The notes below the pieces were generated by a model. The model searched no databases, was not told where the DNA came from, and saw only the letters and a program-made list of their open reading frames with translations. 64,000 bases of DNA from Saccharicrinis sp050296935 (GTDB taxonomy: Bacteria > Bacteroidota > Bacteroidia > Bacteroidales > Marinilabiliaceae), in the NCBI GenBank assembly GCA_050296935.1, contig JBNKRV010000203.1, positions 1 through 64,000 of the forward strand, given 5' to 3'. Made by a program: the position numbers and the translations under genes. Positions 7,571 to 17,830 of this stretch are shown in pieces (within the stretch, counting starts at the first letter, position 1; each line of letters starts with the position of its first letter).

Positions 7571-9595
7571 CTACCTTCTATTCACTATCTGTTTTATCTC
7601 TTTTAAATTTTCTAGTTTATAATATTCTGCTTCAAGGGTTTTAGCTAGTTTTTGAGCCATGCCCAGACGAATAAATCCGGTTTCGGTATCAATAATGATA
7701 AACCGTATGGGTTCTTTTGCCGCCTTTTTTGCTGCTTCAAGTGCTGTTTGCATTGGCTTTTCGCCTTTAGAACATTGATTTGCCCTGCCATCGGAAAGGA
7801 TGATTACCACAGGTAGTACCTCAGGATTTTTACGAATGGTGGCTTTCATTAATTCAACAGAGCTTCTGATTCCTGCTGCCAGAGGTGTTTTTCCTCCAAC
7901 TTTTATATCTTTTAAACACTTATGTGCTAAATCTAAGCTTCGGGTTGGTTGTAATTCAAGGTGAGCATTGTTTTGATTAAAACGCATCAAACCTACCGAG
8001 TCACGTTTTTTGTAAGATTCTTTTAGTAGCTCAAAAACAGCAGCTTTAGCTTCTGCCATACGGCGATTGATTCCCATAGAACCACTGGTATCCAACAAAA
8101 ATAAAATTGTATTGCCTACGCGCTTTTCACGTACTTTTATTCTGATATCTTGTTTATAGATTGAAACTGCATTCCCGTTTTTTGCTCTGATTTTTTGAAA
8201 AGGAGCTGCGGCTCTTAAGGTGGCATCAAAGGCTAAATCAGAAATGTCACCTTTAGGAAACCGGACTCTAACATAGTGCCCATGCTTGCTGTTTGTTTTG
8301 GTTTTGCTCCGTTTGCCGGTGCCTTTATTTCTATGGATTCGATCCTTTTTGTACTCAATAATATTTGTATTAAGCTCTAAATTTCCGATCTCAAAAAGTT
8401 CTTCATCTAAAGAACTATCATTGGTGTCATTCTCTTGCTTTTGCTCTTGTTCCTGCATGTCGTTAGATTGATGCTCGAGGTCGGATATGGGTTGCCGGGT
8501 GTCAGAAGTTGACGATTGGTTGTTAGTTTGTTGTTCTTGGGTGTCAGGTGATTGTTGTTCGGAGTTGTCTTTACCCGAATTATCTTGATTAGTATCTTCG
8601 TTTTTAGGCTGGTTTGCCGTTCTTATTCTGTGTGCCAAAGCCAAGCCTTTTACTAATTCTACATCTTCACGTGTTGTATTTAGCCTGTTCTCAAAAGCCG
8701 CAAGAGCCATTACTCCATTACAGAAGGCGATGTCGCCCCGGTGTCCGGCAACAAAAGATTGATGGCAAATATCAGCGATAAGTTTAATCGTATTTTCACT
8801 TAATTCTACTTTCTCAACAAGCTGCTTTGCCGTTTCTATTTTCTCAGAAAGCAGGCTGTTTTCCAATTGGTATTTTTGAATAAAGTGTGCCGGATCTGTT
8901 TCAAATGCCAATCGGTTTTCAACGATTTCTATACGGGAGCGGATGTTTGTTTCCGCTTTTACATCCACATAAAACCCAAACCTGTCCAGAATTTGTGGTG
9001 TTAAGCCTCCTTCCTCGGGGTTCATACTTCCAATTAAAATAAATCCGGCAGGATAGGAGTAAGATAAGCCTTCTCGTTCAATGGTACATATCCCTGAACT
9101 TGCAGCATCCAGTATGGTATTGATAATGGATTCTGATAACAGGTTGACTTCATCAATATATAAAATATTACGGTGTGCTTTGGCCAATAATCCCGGTTGA
9201 AAGATACTTTTCCCCTCTTTTAATGCAGCCTCTATGTCAATACCGCCCAACACCATATCCTCTGTAGCGTTAAGAGGTAGTGTGACCACATTAACCGTTG
9301 GTAATAATGATGTTAAAGCACGTACTATAGTTGATTTTGCAGTTCCTTTTTCTCCGCTAAGTAAAACTCCACCAATAGAAGGCTTGATGCAATTAAGTAG
9401 TAATGCCTTTTTAACAAGCTCTTGACCGACAATGGCAGAGAAAGGGAAGGAGGCAGGTTGTCGGGTTCTATTGGTCCGATGTTGGGTATTGGAAGTTTGT
9501 GGTGTGGATATAAGCATAGGTGATTCAGAACAAACCGTAGATTGCTTATTTAATTTAGCTTCTATACGCTGTATTTTATTATAATTCTTCTCCAT
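7571..9595 (-). CDS. Chelatase subunit D-like AAA+/VWA protein
   Basis: A 674-residue protein of the ChlD/BchD/CobT-like chelatase group. Residues about 48-330 are an AAA+ module with Walker A GEKGTAKST and Walker B-type ILYIDEVNLL. Residues about 335-410 are a low-complexity Gln/Asn/Ser/Asp/Glu linker. Residues about 480-674 are a von Willebrand A domain with the metal-site motif DTSGSMG. In the family this subunit, with the ChlI-type AAA+ ring, drives metal insertion by a large chelatase subunit. The adjacent ChlI-like gene and the CobN gene supply the other two parts. The AAA+ half keeps an intact Walker A, unlike many ChlD proteins. The linker DNA (8455-8600) resembles short intergenic repeats. 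Confidence 0.82.
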   Translation of the reverse strand: MEKNYNKIQRIEAKLNKQSTVCSESPMLISTPQTSNTQHRTNRTRQPASFPFSAIVGQELVKKALLLNCIKPSIGGVLLSGEKGTAKSTIVRALTSLLPTVNVVTLPLNATEDMVLGGIDIEAALKEGKSIFQPGLLAKAHRNILYIDEVNLLSESIINTILDAASSGICTIEREGLSYSYPAGFILIGSMNPEEGGLTPQILDRFGFYVDVKAETNIRSRIEIVENRLAFETDPAHFIQKYQLENSLLSEKIETAKQLVEKVELSENTIKLIADICHQSFVAGHRGDIAFCNGVMALAAFENRLNTTREDVELVKGLALAHRIRTANQPKNEDTNQDNSGKDNSEQQSPDTQEQQTNNQSSTSDTRQPISDLEHQSNDMQEQEQKQENDTNDSSLDEELFEIGNLELNTNIIEYKKDRIHRNKGTGKRSKTKTNSKHGHYVRVRFPKGDISDLAFDATLRAAAPFQKIRAKNGNAVSIYKQDIRIKVREKRVGNTILFLLDTSGSMGINRRMAEAKAAVFELLKESYKKRDSVGLMRFNQNNAHLELQPTRSLDLAHKCLKDIKVGGKTPLAAGIRSSVELMKATIRKNPEVLPVVIILSDGRANQCSKGEKPMQTALEAAKKAAKEPIRFIIIDTETGFIRLGMAQKLAKTLEAEYYKLENLKEIKQIVNRR

Positions 9596-9641
9596 TTCTA
9601 GTTTTCCCTACTTCTGACTTCCTACTCTTCAAACATCATGA

Positions 9642-10607
9642 TTACAACTTCTGACACATGCTTTCAGCCTCAATCAGATCACGCAATTTTTGAGCACAAA
9701 ACTCTGATTCTTCAAATGGAAGACGGCGCATACGGTGCGGCAAAACCAACTCTGCAGCACTGTATATGTCTTCTTTATTTACGTCTGTTCTGTTATTTAA
9801 TGCAGCATGAGCCAAGGCCGTTTTTACCATAATAATATCAGCTCTGTGCCCATCAACGCCTAAAGTGATAGAGATTGTTGCAACTAATTTGTATAGCTTT
9901 TCATTGAACTGAACTTGTGGCAGAAGTACTCTTGCTGTACTTAGGTTCTGTATTAGCTCATCTTGTTCTTTTTGGTATTGTGATACAAAATCCTCAGGTG
10001 CTTTTTCAAATGCCAGCCTACGTTTGATAACTTCAATTCGAGAATCTACATCATGTTCGCCCTGAACTTCAACAGCCAGGCCAAAGCGATCGAGCAATTG
10101 CGGGCGCAAATCGCCTTCTTCCGGATTCATGGTTCCAATTAAGACAAATTGAGAAGGGTGGGAGTGAGAAATACCTTCACGCTCAATCATATTTACTCCC
10201 ATTGCAGCTACATCTAGCAAAACATCAACAATGTGGTCTTCGAGCAGGTTTACTTCGTCCACATATAAAATATTTTCGTGTGCTTTAGCTAACACGCCCG
10301 GTTCAAACTTTTTTTCTCCATGTTTAATAGCGTGTTCAATATCCAGAGTACCTGTAACTTTATCTTCGGTTGCACCAATAGGCAATTCTATAACGCTCTT
10401 GCCTTCAAAAATATCAGATAGGGCACGCACCATTGTGGATTTTGCTGTACCTTTTTCTCCTTTAATTAATACACCACCAATTTTAGGATTGACCAAATTG
10501 AGGAGTAGTGCTTTTTTCATTTTTTCCTGACCTACAATAGCCACAAAAGGAAATGAGATTGTTGCTACTGACGATATTCCGGATTGCATGTTATTTATAT
10601 TATTCAT
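9642..10607 (-). CDS. Magnesium/cobalt chelatase ATPase subunit I (ChlI/BchI-like)
   Basis: A 321-residue AAA+ ATPase. It shows Walker A GEKGTAKST (about residues 40-48), Walker B ILYVDEVNLLEDH, the insertion PIGATEDKVTGTLD typical of ChlI/BchI, sensor motif GTMNPEEGDLRPQLLDRFG and a C-terminal lid with HRADI. It should form the hexameric motor ring that works with the ChlD-like protein and CobN. It lies 18 bp after cobN and 46 bp before the ChlD-like gene. It is strongly similar to the AAA+ half of that neighbour, as expected for an ancient duplication. Because CobN is the large subunit, cobalt is the likeliest metal, but magnesium, nickel or metal removal cannot be excluded. Confidence 0.88.
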   Translation of the reverse strand: MNNINNMQSGISSVATISFPFVAIVGQEKMKKALLLNLVNPKIGGVLIKGEKGTAKSTMVRALSDIFEGKSVIELPIGATEDKVTGTLDIEHAIKHGEKKFEPGVLAKAHENILYVDEVNLLEDHIVDVLLDVAAMGVNMIEREGISHSHPSQFVLIGTMNPEEGDLRPQLLDRFGLAVEVQGEHDVDSRIEVIKRRLAFEKAPEDFVSQYQKEQDELIQNLSTARVLLPQVQFNEKLYKLVATISITLGVDGHRADIIMVKTALAHAALNNRTDVNKEDIYSAAELVLPHRMRRLPFEESEFCAQKLRDLIEAESMCQKL

Positions 10608-10625
10608 TGGTTTTTATACTGAATG

Positions 10626-13600
10626 TTATACTGTTTTTCCTTCCAAATTACCCTCACATTCCAGGTATAGCTCTTTTAATCTTTCAAGTGTTTCTTCTTT
10701 AGCGTTCCACATTCCCCGTTGTGCTGCTTCCAGTAATCGTTCTGCTACATGGTGGCTGGCATAGGGATTTACTTCATCCATCCAATCCTTATTTTTTGAG
10801 TTGAATAAGAAATGGTCTGAAATTTCTTCGTACATCCAATCCTCTACAATATCAGCAGTGGCATCCCAACCAAAAATATTGTCCATATTGTATGAAACAT
10901 CCTGAGCTCCTTTGTATCCATGGCGTTTTAAGCCTTCAATCCATTTAGGATTGAGGATTCGGGAACGGATGATGCGGGCCGTTTCTTCATTTAAATCGGC
11001 AATTGATGTGCGTTCCGGATTGGCTGAGTTGCCATAGTAAGAGCGAGGTTTTTTGCCACTGTGTTTGGTTACGGCAGCCAACATCCCTCCATGATAAATA
11101 AACTCATCATCAATATCATAGATGTCGCTTTCTATGGATATTTCATTTTTTACCGTCACATCAGTCTTGCTCAGTCTGCGTGTATATAAATCGTTTCGCT
11201 TATCGCCATGCAGTTTATTTCCGTAGGCATGGCAACTCCATGTAACAGAAATCTGAGCCAAGTCTTCGTTCGATTCCCAGTTTTTACTGTTTATAAGAAT
11301 ATCAACTCCGCCTCCGTAATTTCCCGGAGGGCATCCAAATACCCTGATTAGCGATTCCTGTTCTGCAATCTCTTTACTGATCCCATTTGCAGTTAGTTCA
11401 GCTACTTCCTCGAGTACATGTTTTCGAATAAAGTTCTGCTCTACAGCTTCGTCCAATCCGGCTACCATTTGAACCGCGTCATCCAAAGCCTCAATCAGGT
11501 TTGGGAACGTGTCCCTGAACAAACCTGAGATACGACAAGTGACATCGATACGCGGACGTTTTAATTCTTCTAAAGGGATGATTTCCAAACCAGAAACGCG
11601 ATTGGTGTTGCCAAGCCAAACGGGCTTAACACCAAGCAGATAAAATATTTCTGCAATATCGTCGCCGTTGGTTTTCATTTGGTCGCCGGCATATAATACA
11701 ATAGCTAAGCTCTCCGGGTACTTACCTTCGTCGGCTTGGAAGCGCTCCAGTAAATCATTCGCCATTCGTTTACCTACTTCCCACGATGCTCTTGTTGGAA
11801 GAATAGCCGGGTCAACGGCGTAAAAGTTTTTACCGCTTGGTAAAATCAAGGCATTTCCTCGGGTTGGGCATCCACCCGGCCCCGGAGAATTAAAGAATGC
11901 ATTGGCTCCTTTTTCTGTATAATCTAACTCCTCGGTTAACCTTTCTAAACGGGGTTTTAGCTCGGAGCAAATAAAGTTCAGGGTTTGGGTGAGGAGTTGG
12001 AAGTTGGCAGCTTGAAGTTGCGTGTCTGATGCCTGAAGGTGGTAAGTAATGAACTCGTCCACGTTCTTAACTTCATAGTTAAGCCCATCCAATGCCTCTA
12101 TGAGCTTGGTTGCAATATTTGTAAACTGCTCCACAAGCATGTGGCCCGTTACCCCTTGGTGATATTCTTGGTCAGGATTGTCCAGAATATCTTCATAATT
12201 GTAGCCTAATGCTGCTGCAACACCATTGTTGATTCCTGCTACATCACCATTTTTAATGCGCACCAACTGCCGAAGCATATTGGTAAATCGTTCTTCTTCG
12301 GGAGCTTCACCAAATATGTGCAGTCCATCTTTTATAACAGACATTTTTATTTTCTCTACCCAGGCATGTAGGCTTTCAATAAATACTTTAAAATCAGTTG
12401 GTTTATTATCTGCGTCTAATCGTAAATCCTGATGTAAATTCAGCTTAATTGTTAATGCCCAAATTTCCTCTTCTAGAGGAGGGATTTTAGCAGGAGCCAC
12501 ATTTACCGACTGGTAATAATCTTTAATATGGTCATCCAGTTCAGATAACTCATGGTAGGTTCCGCCTTCGATTAAAGAAGGGATGTTATGGCAAAGCAAT
12601 ACCGCAGAAGAACGCCTCTTTGCCTGAATACCTTCACCCACAACCGATATATTATAAACATATAAATGGGGCATGTCATCAATGGCAATATCAGGATAAC
12701 ATTCGTTTGATAAGCCTTTTTCTTTGCCCGGCAACCATTCCAACGTACCATGTGTGCCAATGTGCATAATCACATCGGCTTCAAAAATATGTTTGACCCA
12801 CTTGTAAAATGCCAGGTATTGGTGCGGGCAAACAATGTCGGTACTGTGATAGCATTCATCTGCTTTTTCTTCGAAAGCCCTTGGTGGTTGCAAGCCAATA
12901 AATACATTTCCAGATAAGATTCCAGGAATCGGCATTTTGCTATCATGTACCATAAAAGCGCCCGGAGCTTTTCCCCAATCTGCCTCCATCTTCTTTTGAA
13001 CAGCTTCAGGAAATAAATCAAACCATTGCTGGTATTGTTGGCTGTCGATAATGTCGATACTTTGAGCCAATTGGGCTTCAATGCTTTTCCAGGTGCTATC
13101 GTTGCTTACATTATCAATGATTGTATTAATAATTTCGTCGCCATTGGTAAAACCATCGCCAACATTTACGCCAGTGGTTTTTAATCTTTTCAAAATATTA
13201 TAGACCGTGGCCGGAGAATCCAAGCCCCAAGCACAGCCAATCATATCATTACGCGGGGGCATATTATGAAAGATGATGGCTACCTTTTTATCCTTGTCTT
13301 CTTTTTTCTGAAGTTTAGCCCAATTGATTGCCAATCTGCTTGTTTTATCAATACGGTCGGGAATAGGAGTGGCAATGTATGCTCCTGAATCAGCATCATA
13401 TTCATGACAGGCAATGGGGTAAGTGCCAATCTGACCATCCATTTCGGGCGAATAGATACCCGAAGTCAATGCCATTGTATCTAATCCGGTGATTGACTCT
13501 TTCCACTTTTCGTAACTATAATAAGTGGAAAAAGCCTGTAACACAGGAATGCCCAATTTCTCAAATACAGAGATAGAATTGTCAGTATCAGGCTTTCCTG

Positions 13601-14375
13601 CATTATCAAAAATGGTCATAGAATGGCCTATTGTATTGATGATAACACTACATTGAGGTTTACCATTTTTACAAATAATATGGTCGATGGTCCAGCCAAT
13701 GCCTTTATTCTCAACTTCAGGTTCAGATACAACCCCGGTATAAACAGGAAATGCAATAGCACCTTGATTTTCAATACTGTTGATTAGTGCATCAATGTGT
13801 TTTAAATTGTTGTTGGCAATATGAACATAATGAAATACCACTGCTATAACTGGTTTCCGGGCATTGCGTATTGCGGTCTCTACTGCTTCCTTACTAAGTG
13901 TTGGGTGGTAGATGTCTTGCCATATTGGCGCCTTGGGTGCTATATATTTATATGATTTATCTGAAAAAGCATTGGCAGCGTATACTATCATATTAAAGAG
14001 GTTATCCTTACCACCCATCTGATAGTATTTATAAATCGTTTTATAGTCTGTAGCAGAAAGGTTTAATTTAGGAAGCATTTCAGTAACTTCTTCCGAAATA
14101 CCTGAATGAAAGAAAAACTTTTTATCTCTCAACCTTTCCATGAAGTTGTTAAACTTTTTAAAATAAGTAATGCCTCCATGCGCTACTATAAAAATCAGAT
14201 CTGCAACTGATGCTTTTTCTAGTGCCGATTGATAGCACGCTTCGTCTGCATCCAAATGATTTTGACGGTAGATATCAAAAGTAAATTTATTACCATATTG
14301 ATTCATTGCCTTCTCAATTGCTTGATTCAAGGCAGCAGTAGACGTATGTCCGTCGTAAACAAATATGATTTTCAT
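10626..14375 (-). CDS. cobN: Cobaltochelatase large subunit CobN family
   Basis: A 1249-residue protein of the CobN/ChlH large-subunit family and close to the usual family length. Recognisable segments are MIHIGTHGTLEWLPGKEKGLS (about residues 540-560, broken here only by wording), GGCPTRGNALILPSGKNFYAVDP (about 833-855) and FGCPPGNYGGG (about 1010). In the family it binds the tetrapyrrole and metal and is activated by an AAA+ I/D motor, encoded next door. The start overlaps the btuD stop by 4 bp, so the two are translationally coupled. With no other corrin-ring genes in view, de novo corrin synthesis is not shown. Relatives of CobN such as HmuS take part in haem metal removal, so insertion or removal of metal from an imported tetrapyrrole are both possible. 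Confidence 0.88.
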   Translation of the reverse strand: MKIIFVYDGHTSTAALNQAIEKAMNQYGNKFTFDIYRQNHLDADEACYQSALEKASVADLIFIVAHGGITYFKKFNNFMERLRDKKFFFHSGISEEVTEMLPKLNLSATDYKTIYKYYQMGGKDNLFNMIVYAANAFSDKSYKYIAPKAPIWQDIYHPTLSKEAVETAIRNARKPVIAVVFHYVHIANNNLKHIDALINSIENQGAIAFPVYTGVVSEPEVENKGIGWTIDHIICKNGKPQCSVIINTIGHSMTIFDNAGKPDTDNSISVFEKLGIPVLQAFSTYYSYEKWKESITGLDTMALTSGIYSPEMDGQIGTYPIACHEYDADSGAYIATPIPDRIDKTSRLAINWAKLQKKEDKDKKVAIIFHNMPPRNDMIGCAWGLDSPATVYNILKRLKTTGVNVGDGFTNGDEIINTIIDNVSNDSTWKSIEAQLAQSIDIIDSQQYQQWFDLFPEAVQKKMEADWGKAPGAFMVHDSKMPIPGILSGNVFIGLQPPRAFEEKADECYHSTDIVCPHQYLAFYKWVKHIFEADVIMHIGTHGTLEWLPGKEKGLSNECYPDIAIDDMPHLYVYNISVVGEGIQAKRRSSAVLLCHNIPSLIEGGTYHELSELDDHIKDYYQSVNVAPAKIPPLEEEIWALTIKLNLHQDLRLDADNKPTDFKVFIESLHAWVEKIKMSVIKDGLHIFGEAPEEERFTNMLRQLVRIKNGDVAGINNGVAAALGYNYEDILDNPDQEYHQGVTGHMLVEQFTNIATKLIEALDGLNYEVKNVDEFITYHLQASDTQLQAANFQLLTQTLNFICSELKPRLERLTEELDYTEKGANAFFNSPGPGGCPTRGNALILPSGKNFYAVDPAILPTRASWEVGKRMANDLLERFQADEGKYPESLAIVLYAGDQMKTNGDDIAEIFYLLGVKPVWLGNTNRVSGLEIIPLEELKRPRIDVTCRISGLFRDTFPNLIEALDDAVQMVAGLDEAVEQNFIRKHVLEEVAELTANGISKEIAEQESLIRVFGCPPGNYGGGVDILINSKNWESNEDLAQISVTWSCHAYGNKLHGDKRNDLYTRRLSKTDVTVKNEISIESDIYDIDDEFIYHGGMLAAVTKHSGKKPRSYYGNSANPERTSIADLNEETARIIRSRILNPKWIEGLKRHGYKGAQDVSYNMDNIFGWDATADIVEDWMYEEISDHFLFNSKNKDWMDEVNPYASHHVAERLLEAAQRGMWNAKEETLERLKELYLECEGNLEGKTV

Positions 14376-15481
14376 GATATAAGTGCTTTAATCTTATGAT
14401 TCTCAAGTGAAGATGTGTTACTTATTATTTTCTGTGACTCATAATATTCAGAGTGCCTGAGGTGGGACAAAACGGTATCAATGCTTTTAGACTTTAGAGT
14501 AATGCCAAATATATTTACCTCCCAGATATCATTTTTAAAAAATACCTGAATAGGAGTCTGTTTTTTATGACTTACCTTATATCCTTCTCTTTCCAACGCC
14601 CTTTTTGTCCATATATAATGAAGTTCGTTTGCTTCTAAATATACTTCTCCTTTTCCATGATGAACCACCCTGAACGAACCTGTAGTTTTATCAAAGTCAA
14701 AAGCATTACCATGAAAAACATCCTCAAAAGCTCCATTCAATACTAAATCTTCCGGTGTTCCTGTTTTTAGTGGGTTTTGTCGGTTCATTAACCAGATTGT
14801 GTCGGCAGTTTGTAGGGCTAAATCAAGCTCATGAGTAGACAATAAAATTGCTTTACTGGTTTCTTTGGCCAATCGTTTTAAAATATTCATTATTTCAACC
14901 CTGTTGGGCAAATCTAAATGAGCTGTTGGTTCATCGAGCATAATTAATGGCGTATCCTGAGCCAATGCCTTTGCAATTAAAACACGCTGTTTTTCACCAT
15001 CACTTAATTCATTATAAAAACGATGTGTATAATCTTCGAGATGAACTTTAGCTAATGATTCATCTATCATTTGATGATCCTCTTTGTTTAATTTTGCGAA
15101 GCGGTTGATGTAAGGATAACGGCCTATTGCAACAATATCGTGAACCGTTAAGGAACCTGCATTAATCTTGTCGGTTAATACCAGACTCAGCAGTTTAGCG
15201 TATTTATGCGGAGCAAGTTTTTTTAGGTTTACATCAGAAATAAATGTATTGCCATGCAATGGTTTTTGCAGTCCGGCAATAGTGCGCATTAATGTAGATT
15301 TTCCACATCCATTGGGTCCAATCAAACAAACCAATTCTCCATTACGAATTTGGATATTTAAACCCTCCTCTAACAATAGAGTACCTTGTTTGTGCTGATA
15401 ACCTAAAGATAATTCCCTGGTATATAATATGGGTGTTGTTAAATGACACCCTGTATTGTTTCCTTGTTTTGAATTAATCAT
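14372..15481 (-). CDS. btuD: Cobamide ABC transporter ATP-binding protein, BtuD/FecE-like
   Basis: A 369-residue ABC ATPase. Walker A is GPNGCGKSTL (about residue 56), the signature is LSDGEKQR and Walker B is LIMLDEPTAHLD, followed by the switch His in STHELDL. The ATPase core ends near residue 260. About 110 extra residues follow, with no motif I recognise, a length unusual for E. coli-type BtuD. It overlaps btuC by 8 bp and cobN by 4 bp, giving one tightly coupled unit. It powers the BtuC channel for uptake of a corrinoid from the periplasm. Confidence 0.88.
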   Translation of the reverse strand: MINSKQGNNTGCHLTTPILYTRELSLGYQHKQGTLLLEEGLNIQIRNGELVCLIGPNGCGKSTLMRTIAGLQKPLHGNTFISDVNLKKLAPHKYAKLLSLVLTDKINAGSLTVHDIVAIGRYPYINRFAKLNKEDHQMIDESLAKVHLEDYTHRFYNELSDGEKQRVLIAKALAQDTPLIMLDEPTAHLDLPNRVEIMNILKRLAKETSKAILLSTHELDLALQTADTIWLMNRQNPLKTGTPEDLVLNGAFEDVFHGNAFDFDKTTGSFRVVHHGKGEVYLEANELHYIWTKRALEREGYKVSHKKQTPIQVFFKNDIWEVNIFGITLKSKSIDTVLSHLRHSEYYESQKIISNTSSLENHKIKALIS

Positions 15482-16508
15482 GAAATGCTCCTTTCATTTT
15501 TCTGTTTTTAAGAATAATTGCAATAATTACGGGAGCTCCAAATAATGCTGTAATAGAGTTGATGGGTAAGGTAGAGTCTGAACCCGGTATTTGCGAAACA
15601 ATATCACAGGTCAGCATGATGACTACACCACACAGCATGGTTGCAGGTATTAATGTTTTATGGTTTGATGTTTTAAACAGTAAACGAGCCAGATGAGGAA
15701 CAGCAACACCTATAAAAGCAATGGGTCCGGTAAAGGCAGTCAGTGTTCCGGCTAAAATACTGGTAGTTACAATTAACAGGATGCGTATTCTGGAAACACG
15801 GATACCAACTCCTATAGCATAGTTTTCACCTAGCAACAACGCATTCATTTGCTTTGCATACATTAAGGAGGTTACTAAAGATAAAAGGACTATTGGTCCC
15901 ATCACTTTCATTTGTGTCCAGGCTACTCCTGACAGGCTACCGAAAGTCCAGACCAGGAAGTTTTGAATTAATTCAGGGTCACTATAATACTGAAGTATAC
16001 TTACTACTGAACCGGTTATAAATCCAAACATGATACCAACCATGAGCACGGAAACGCTATCGGATAATTTGGATGATGCAATGAGCACGCAAAAGAGTAC
16101 CATTAAAGAACCTAATATTGCAAATAAAATTAGTCCCCAGCTACCCATTGATTCCTGTAAATTACTCACAGCACCAAACAGGGTTGTAGATGATAGCACA
16201 AAGACTGCAACCCCCAAGCTGGCTCCATGACTAATTCCCAATACTGATGGCCCGGCCAACGGGTTCTTAAACAAGGTTTGCATTTGTAAACCGGCAACAG
16301 AAATGCCTGCACCGGTTAATATAGCCGTTAAAGCCTTGGGTAAACGAAAGTAGAGAATAATATATTCCCATGATCTTTTAACTTCTTCTCCTGTTAAAAT
16401 ATCTATTACCTTGTTTATAGGGATACTCACACTTCCCATAACCAGATCAAGAATAAAGAGCATTAGAACTAAAGAAAAACCGATAACAACAATTCCAGAC
16501 TTCTTCAT
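15474..16508 (-). CDS. btuC: Cobamide ABC transporter permease, BtuC/FecCD family
   Basis: A 344-residue integral membrane protein of the FecCD/BtuC family with about ten hydrophobic segments. It has family segments such as YFRLPKALTAILTGAGISVAG (residues about 53-73, loop after helix 1), MQTLFKNPLAGPSVLGISHGASLG and GPIAFIGVAVPHLARLL, which carry the coupling helices for the ATPase. It lies 3 bp after btuF and overlaps btuD. The substrate is inferred as a corrinoid from the upstream riboswitch; siderophore or haem permeases share the fold. Confidence 0.9.
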   Translation of the reverse strand: MKKSGIVVIGFSLVLMLFILDLVMGSVSIPINKVIDILTGEEVKRSWEYIILYFRLPKALTAILTGAGISVAGLQMQTLFKNPLAGPSVLGISHGASLGVAVFVLSSTTLFGAVSNLQESMGSWGLILFAILGSLMVLFCVLIASSKLSDSVSVLMVGIMFGFITGSVVSILQYYSDPELIQNFLVWTFGSLSGVAWTQMKVMGPIVLLSLVTSLMYAKQMNALLLGENYAIGVGIRVSRIRILLIVTTSILAGTLTAFTGPIAFIGVAVPHLARLLFKTSNHKTLIPATMLCGVVIMLTCDIVSQIPGSDSTLPINSITALFGAPVIIAIILKNRKMKGAFHD

Positions 16509-16511
16509 GAC

Positions 16512-17669
16512 CTATTGTAGTTTTTTATAATAAAATAATTCATGTTCCGGCAGAATTTCCGGATGGAGGATTTTAATAAGGTCTTTTAATATTATATCAG
16601 GACGCGCTACGCCGCTTTCCCAATAATCATTACCGCCATTCTCATTTACCCTTCCATTGATGTCGTATACATTTCCGTTTTTAAAGGCCTTAAACAATTT
16701 GTAACGTTCATCCATTTTTTCTAATTCCTTCAAGGATTTAGCCCTGGGACGAAACCAGTAATCGGCATCTGCCATATTATCTAAAACCACCTCCAGGCTT
16801 AATGGAATGCTACCTTTTGATGATTCATTTTTATAATAGTAATCACCTCCGGCATCATTAATGAGTTTTGCTGCATAACTATTTCCTCCCGGCATATACC
16901 AGGTTCCTTTAAAATCGTTCCCTGACAATGTAGTAGGCCTGCTATCCAAATCTTTAGCAATTTGTTTAATTTTATTGTAGTTGTGCTCAATGACATTAAA
17001 AATGGAATCAGCCTCTCTGTCTTTATTAAAAAAGGCACCAACAAACTTAATCCACTCAGCTCTTGCTAACATGCTTGACTCCATCCATTCTATATTGTAG
17101 GCAATAGGAATTCCCGCATCAACAATTCGGCTATCTTCTTCGCGAACATTATCGAAACCTGTTTTCATGAGTAGTTCGGGGAAAAGACCCAGAATATTTT
17201 CAAGGTGACTTCCCATTTGACGCCCTATTTCAACTACTTCGCCGTTCTTAATTCTATCATTCAGGTATTTGTTATATATCCGATTCCCATTGGTAACTCC
17301 TGAAATTTTATCTAACTCGCCAAGTAAATCCATAAAGCCTATATGGGTACTCGATAAGATGGCCATTTCATTAACAGGTACGGGAATAACAAAATCAGCT
17401 TTAGGGATATTGGCTGGAACTTTAGTTCCTTTTTGAATCAAAATATAACTACTTAGAGTGTCACTTTTTTGCCAGGGATTGGTCACCGTAATTCTTTTGT
17501 AGTTCCCTGCCAGTTCTATGTTAAAAAGATCTGAATATTTAATACCAGGCACAAAGTTGAAGCTACCGGTTCTTGAAAAACTTTCATCATCGACCTGCTT
17601 TTTAGAACCTGAGTTACAGGCAGGCAAAGCCATTATGCATGTAAGTGCAATTAACAGTTTATGTATCAT
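16512..17669 (-). CDS. btuF: Periplasmic corrinoid-binding lipoprotein, BtuF-like
   Basis: A 385-residue substrate-binding lipoprotein and the first gene of the operon. Residues 1-17 are a signal sequence ending in the lipobox LPAC, so Cys18 should be lipidated. The following part has the two-lobed periplasmic-binding layout of the BtuF/FhuD group: STHIGFMDLLGELDKISGVTNG near residue 110 and a helix-rich linker, then ARPDIILKDLIKILHP near the C-terminus. Its leader carries a cobalamin riboswitch 162 bases upstream of the start. It should pass a corrinoid or related tetrapyrrole to BtuCD. Confidence 0.85.
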   Translation of the reverse strand: MIHKLLIALTCIMALPACNSGSKKQVDDESFSRTGSFNFVPGIKYSDLFNIELAGNYKRITVTNPWQKSDTLSSYILIQKGTKVPANIPKADFVIPVPVNEMAILSSTHIGFMDLLGELDKISGVTNGNRIYNKYLNDRIKNGEVVEIGRQMGSHLENILGLFPELLMKTGFDNVREEDSRIVDAGIPIAYNIEWMESSMLARAEWIKFVGAFFNKDREADSIFNVIEHNYNKIKQIAKDLDSRPTTLSGNDFKGTWYMPGGNSYAAKLINDAGGDYYYKNESSKGSIPLSLEVVLDNMADADYWFRPRAKSLKELEKMDERYKLFKAFKNGNVYDINGRVNENGGNDYWESGVARPDIILKDLIKILHPEILPEHELFYYKKLQ

Positions 17670-17830
17670 TCTTTTAATGTTTCGTTAGTAATAATGAAAA
17701 TCAGTACAAACGCAATTTTCAACTAACAACACATCAAAAGGTATCAGAAAAAGAATACAGATATAATTATTGAATTTTTACCGTACTCGATTACTTCCTC
17801 CCCGAAGTGTCGAATTTTATACTGAAATAT

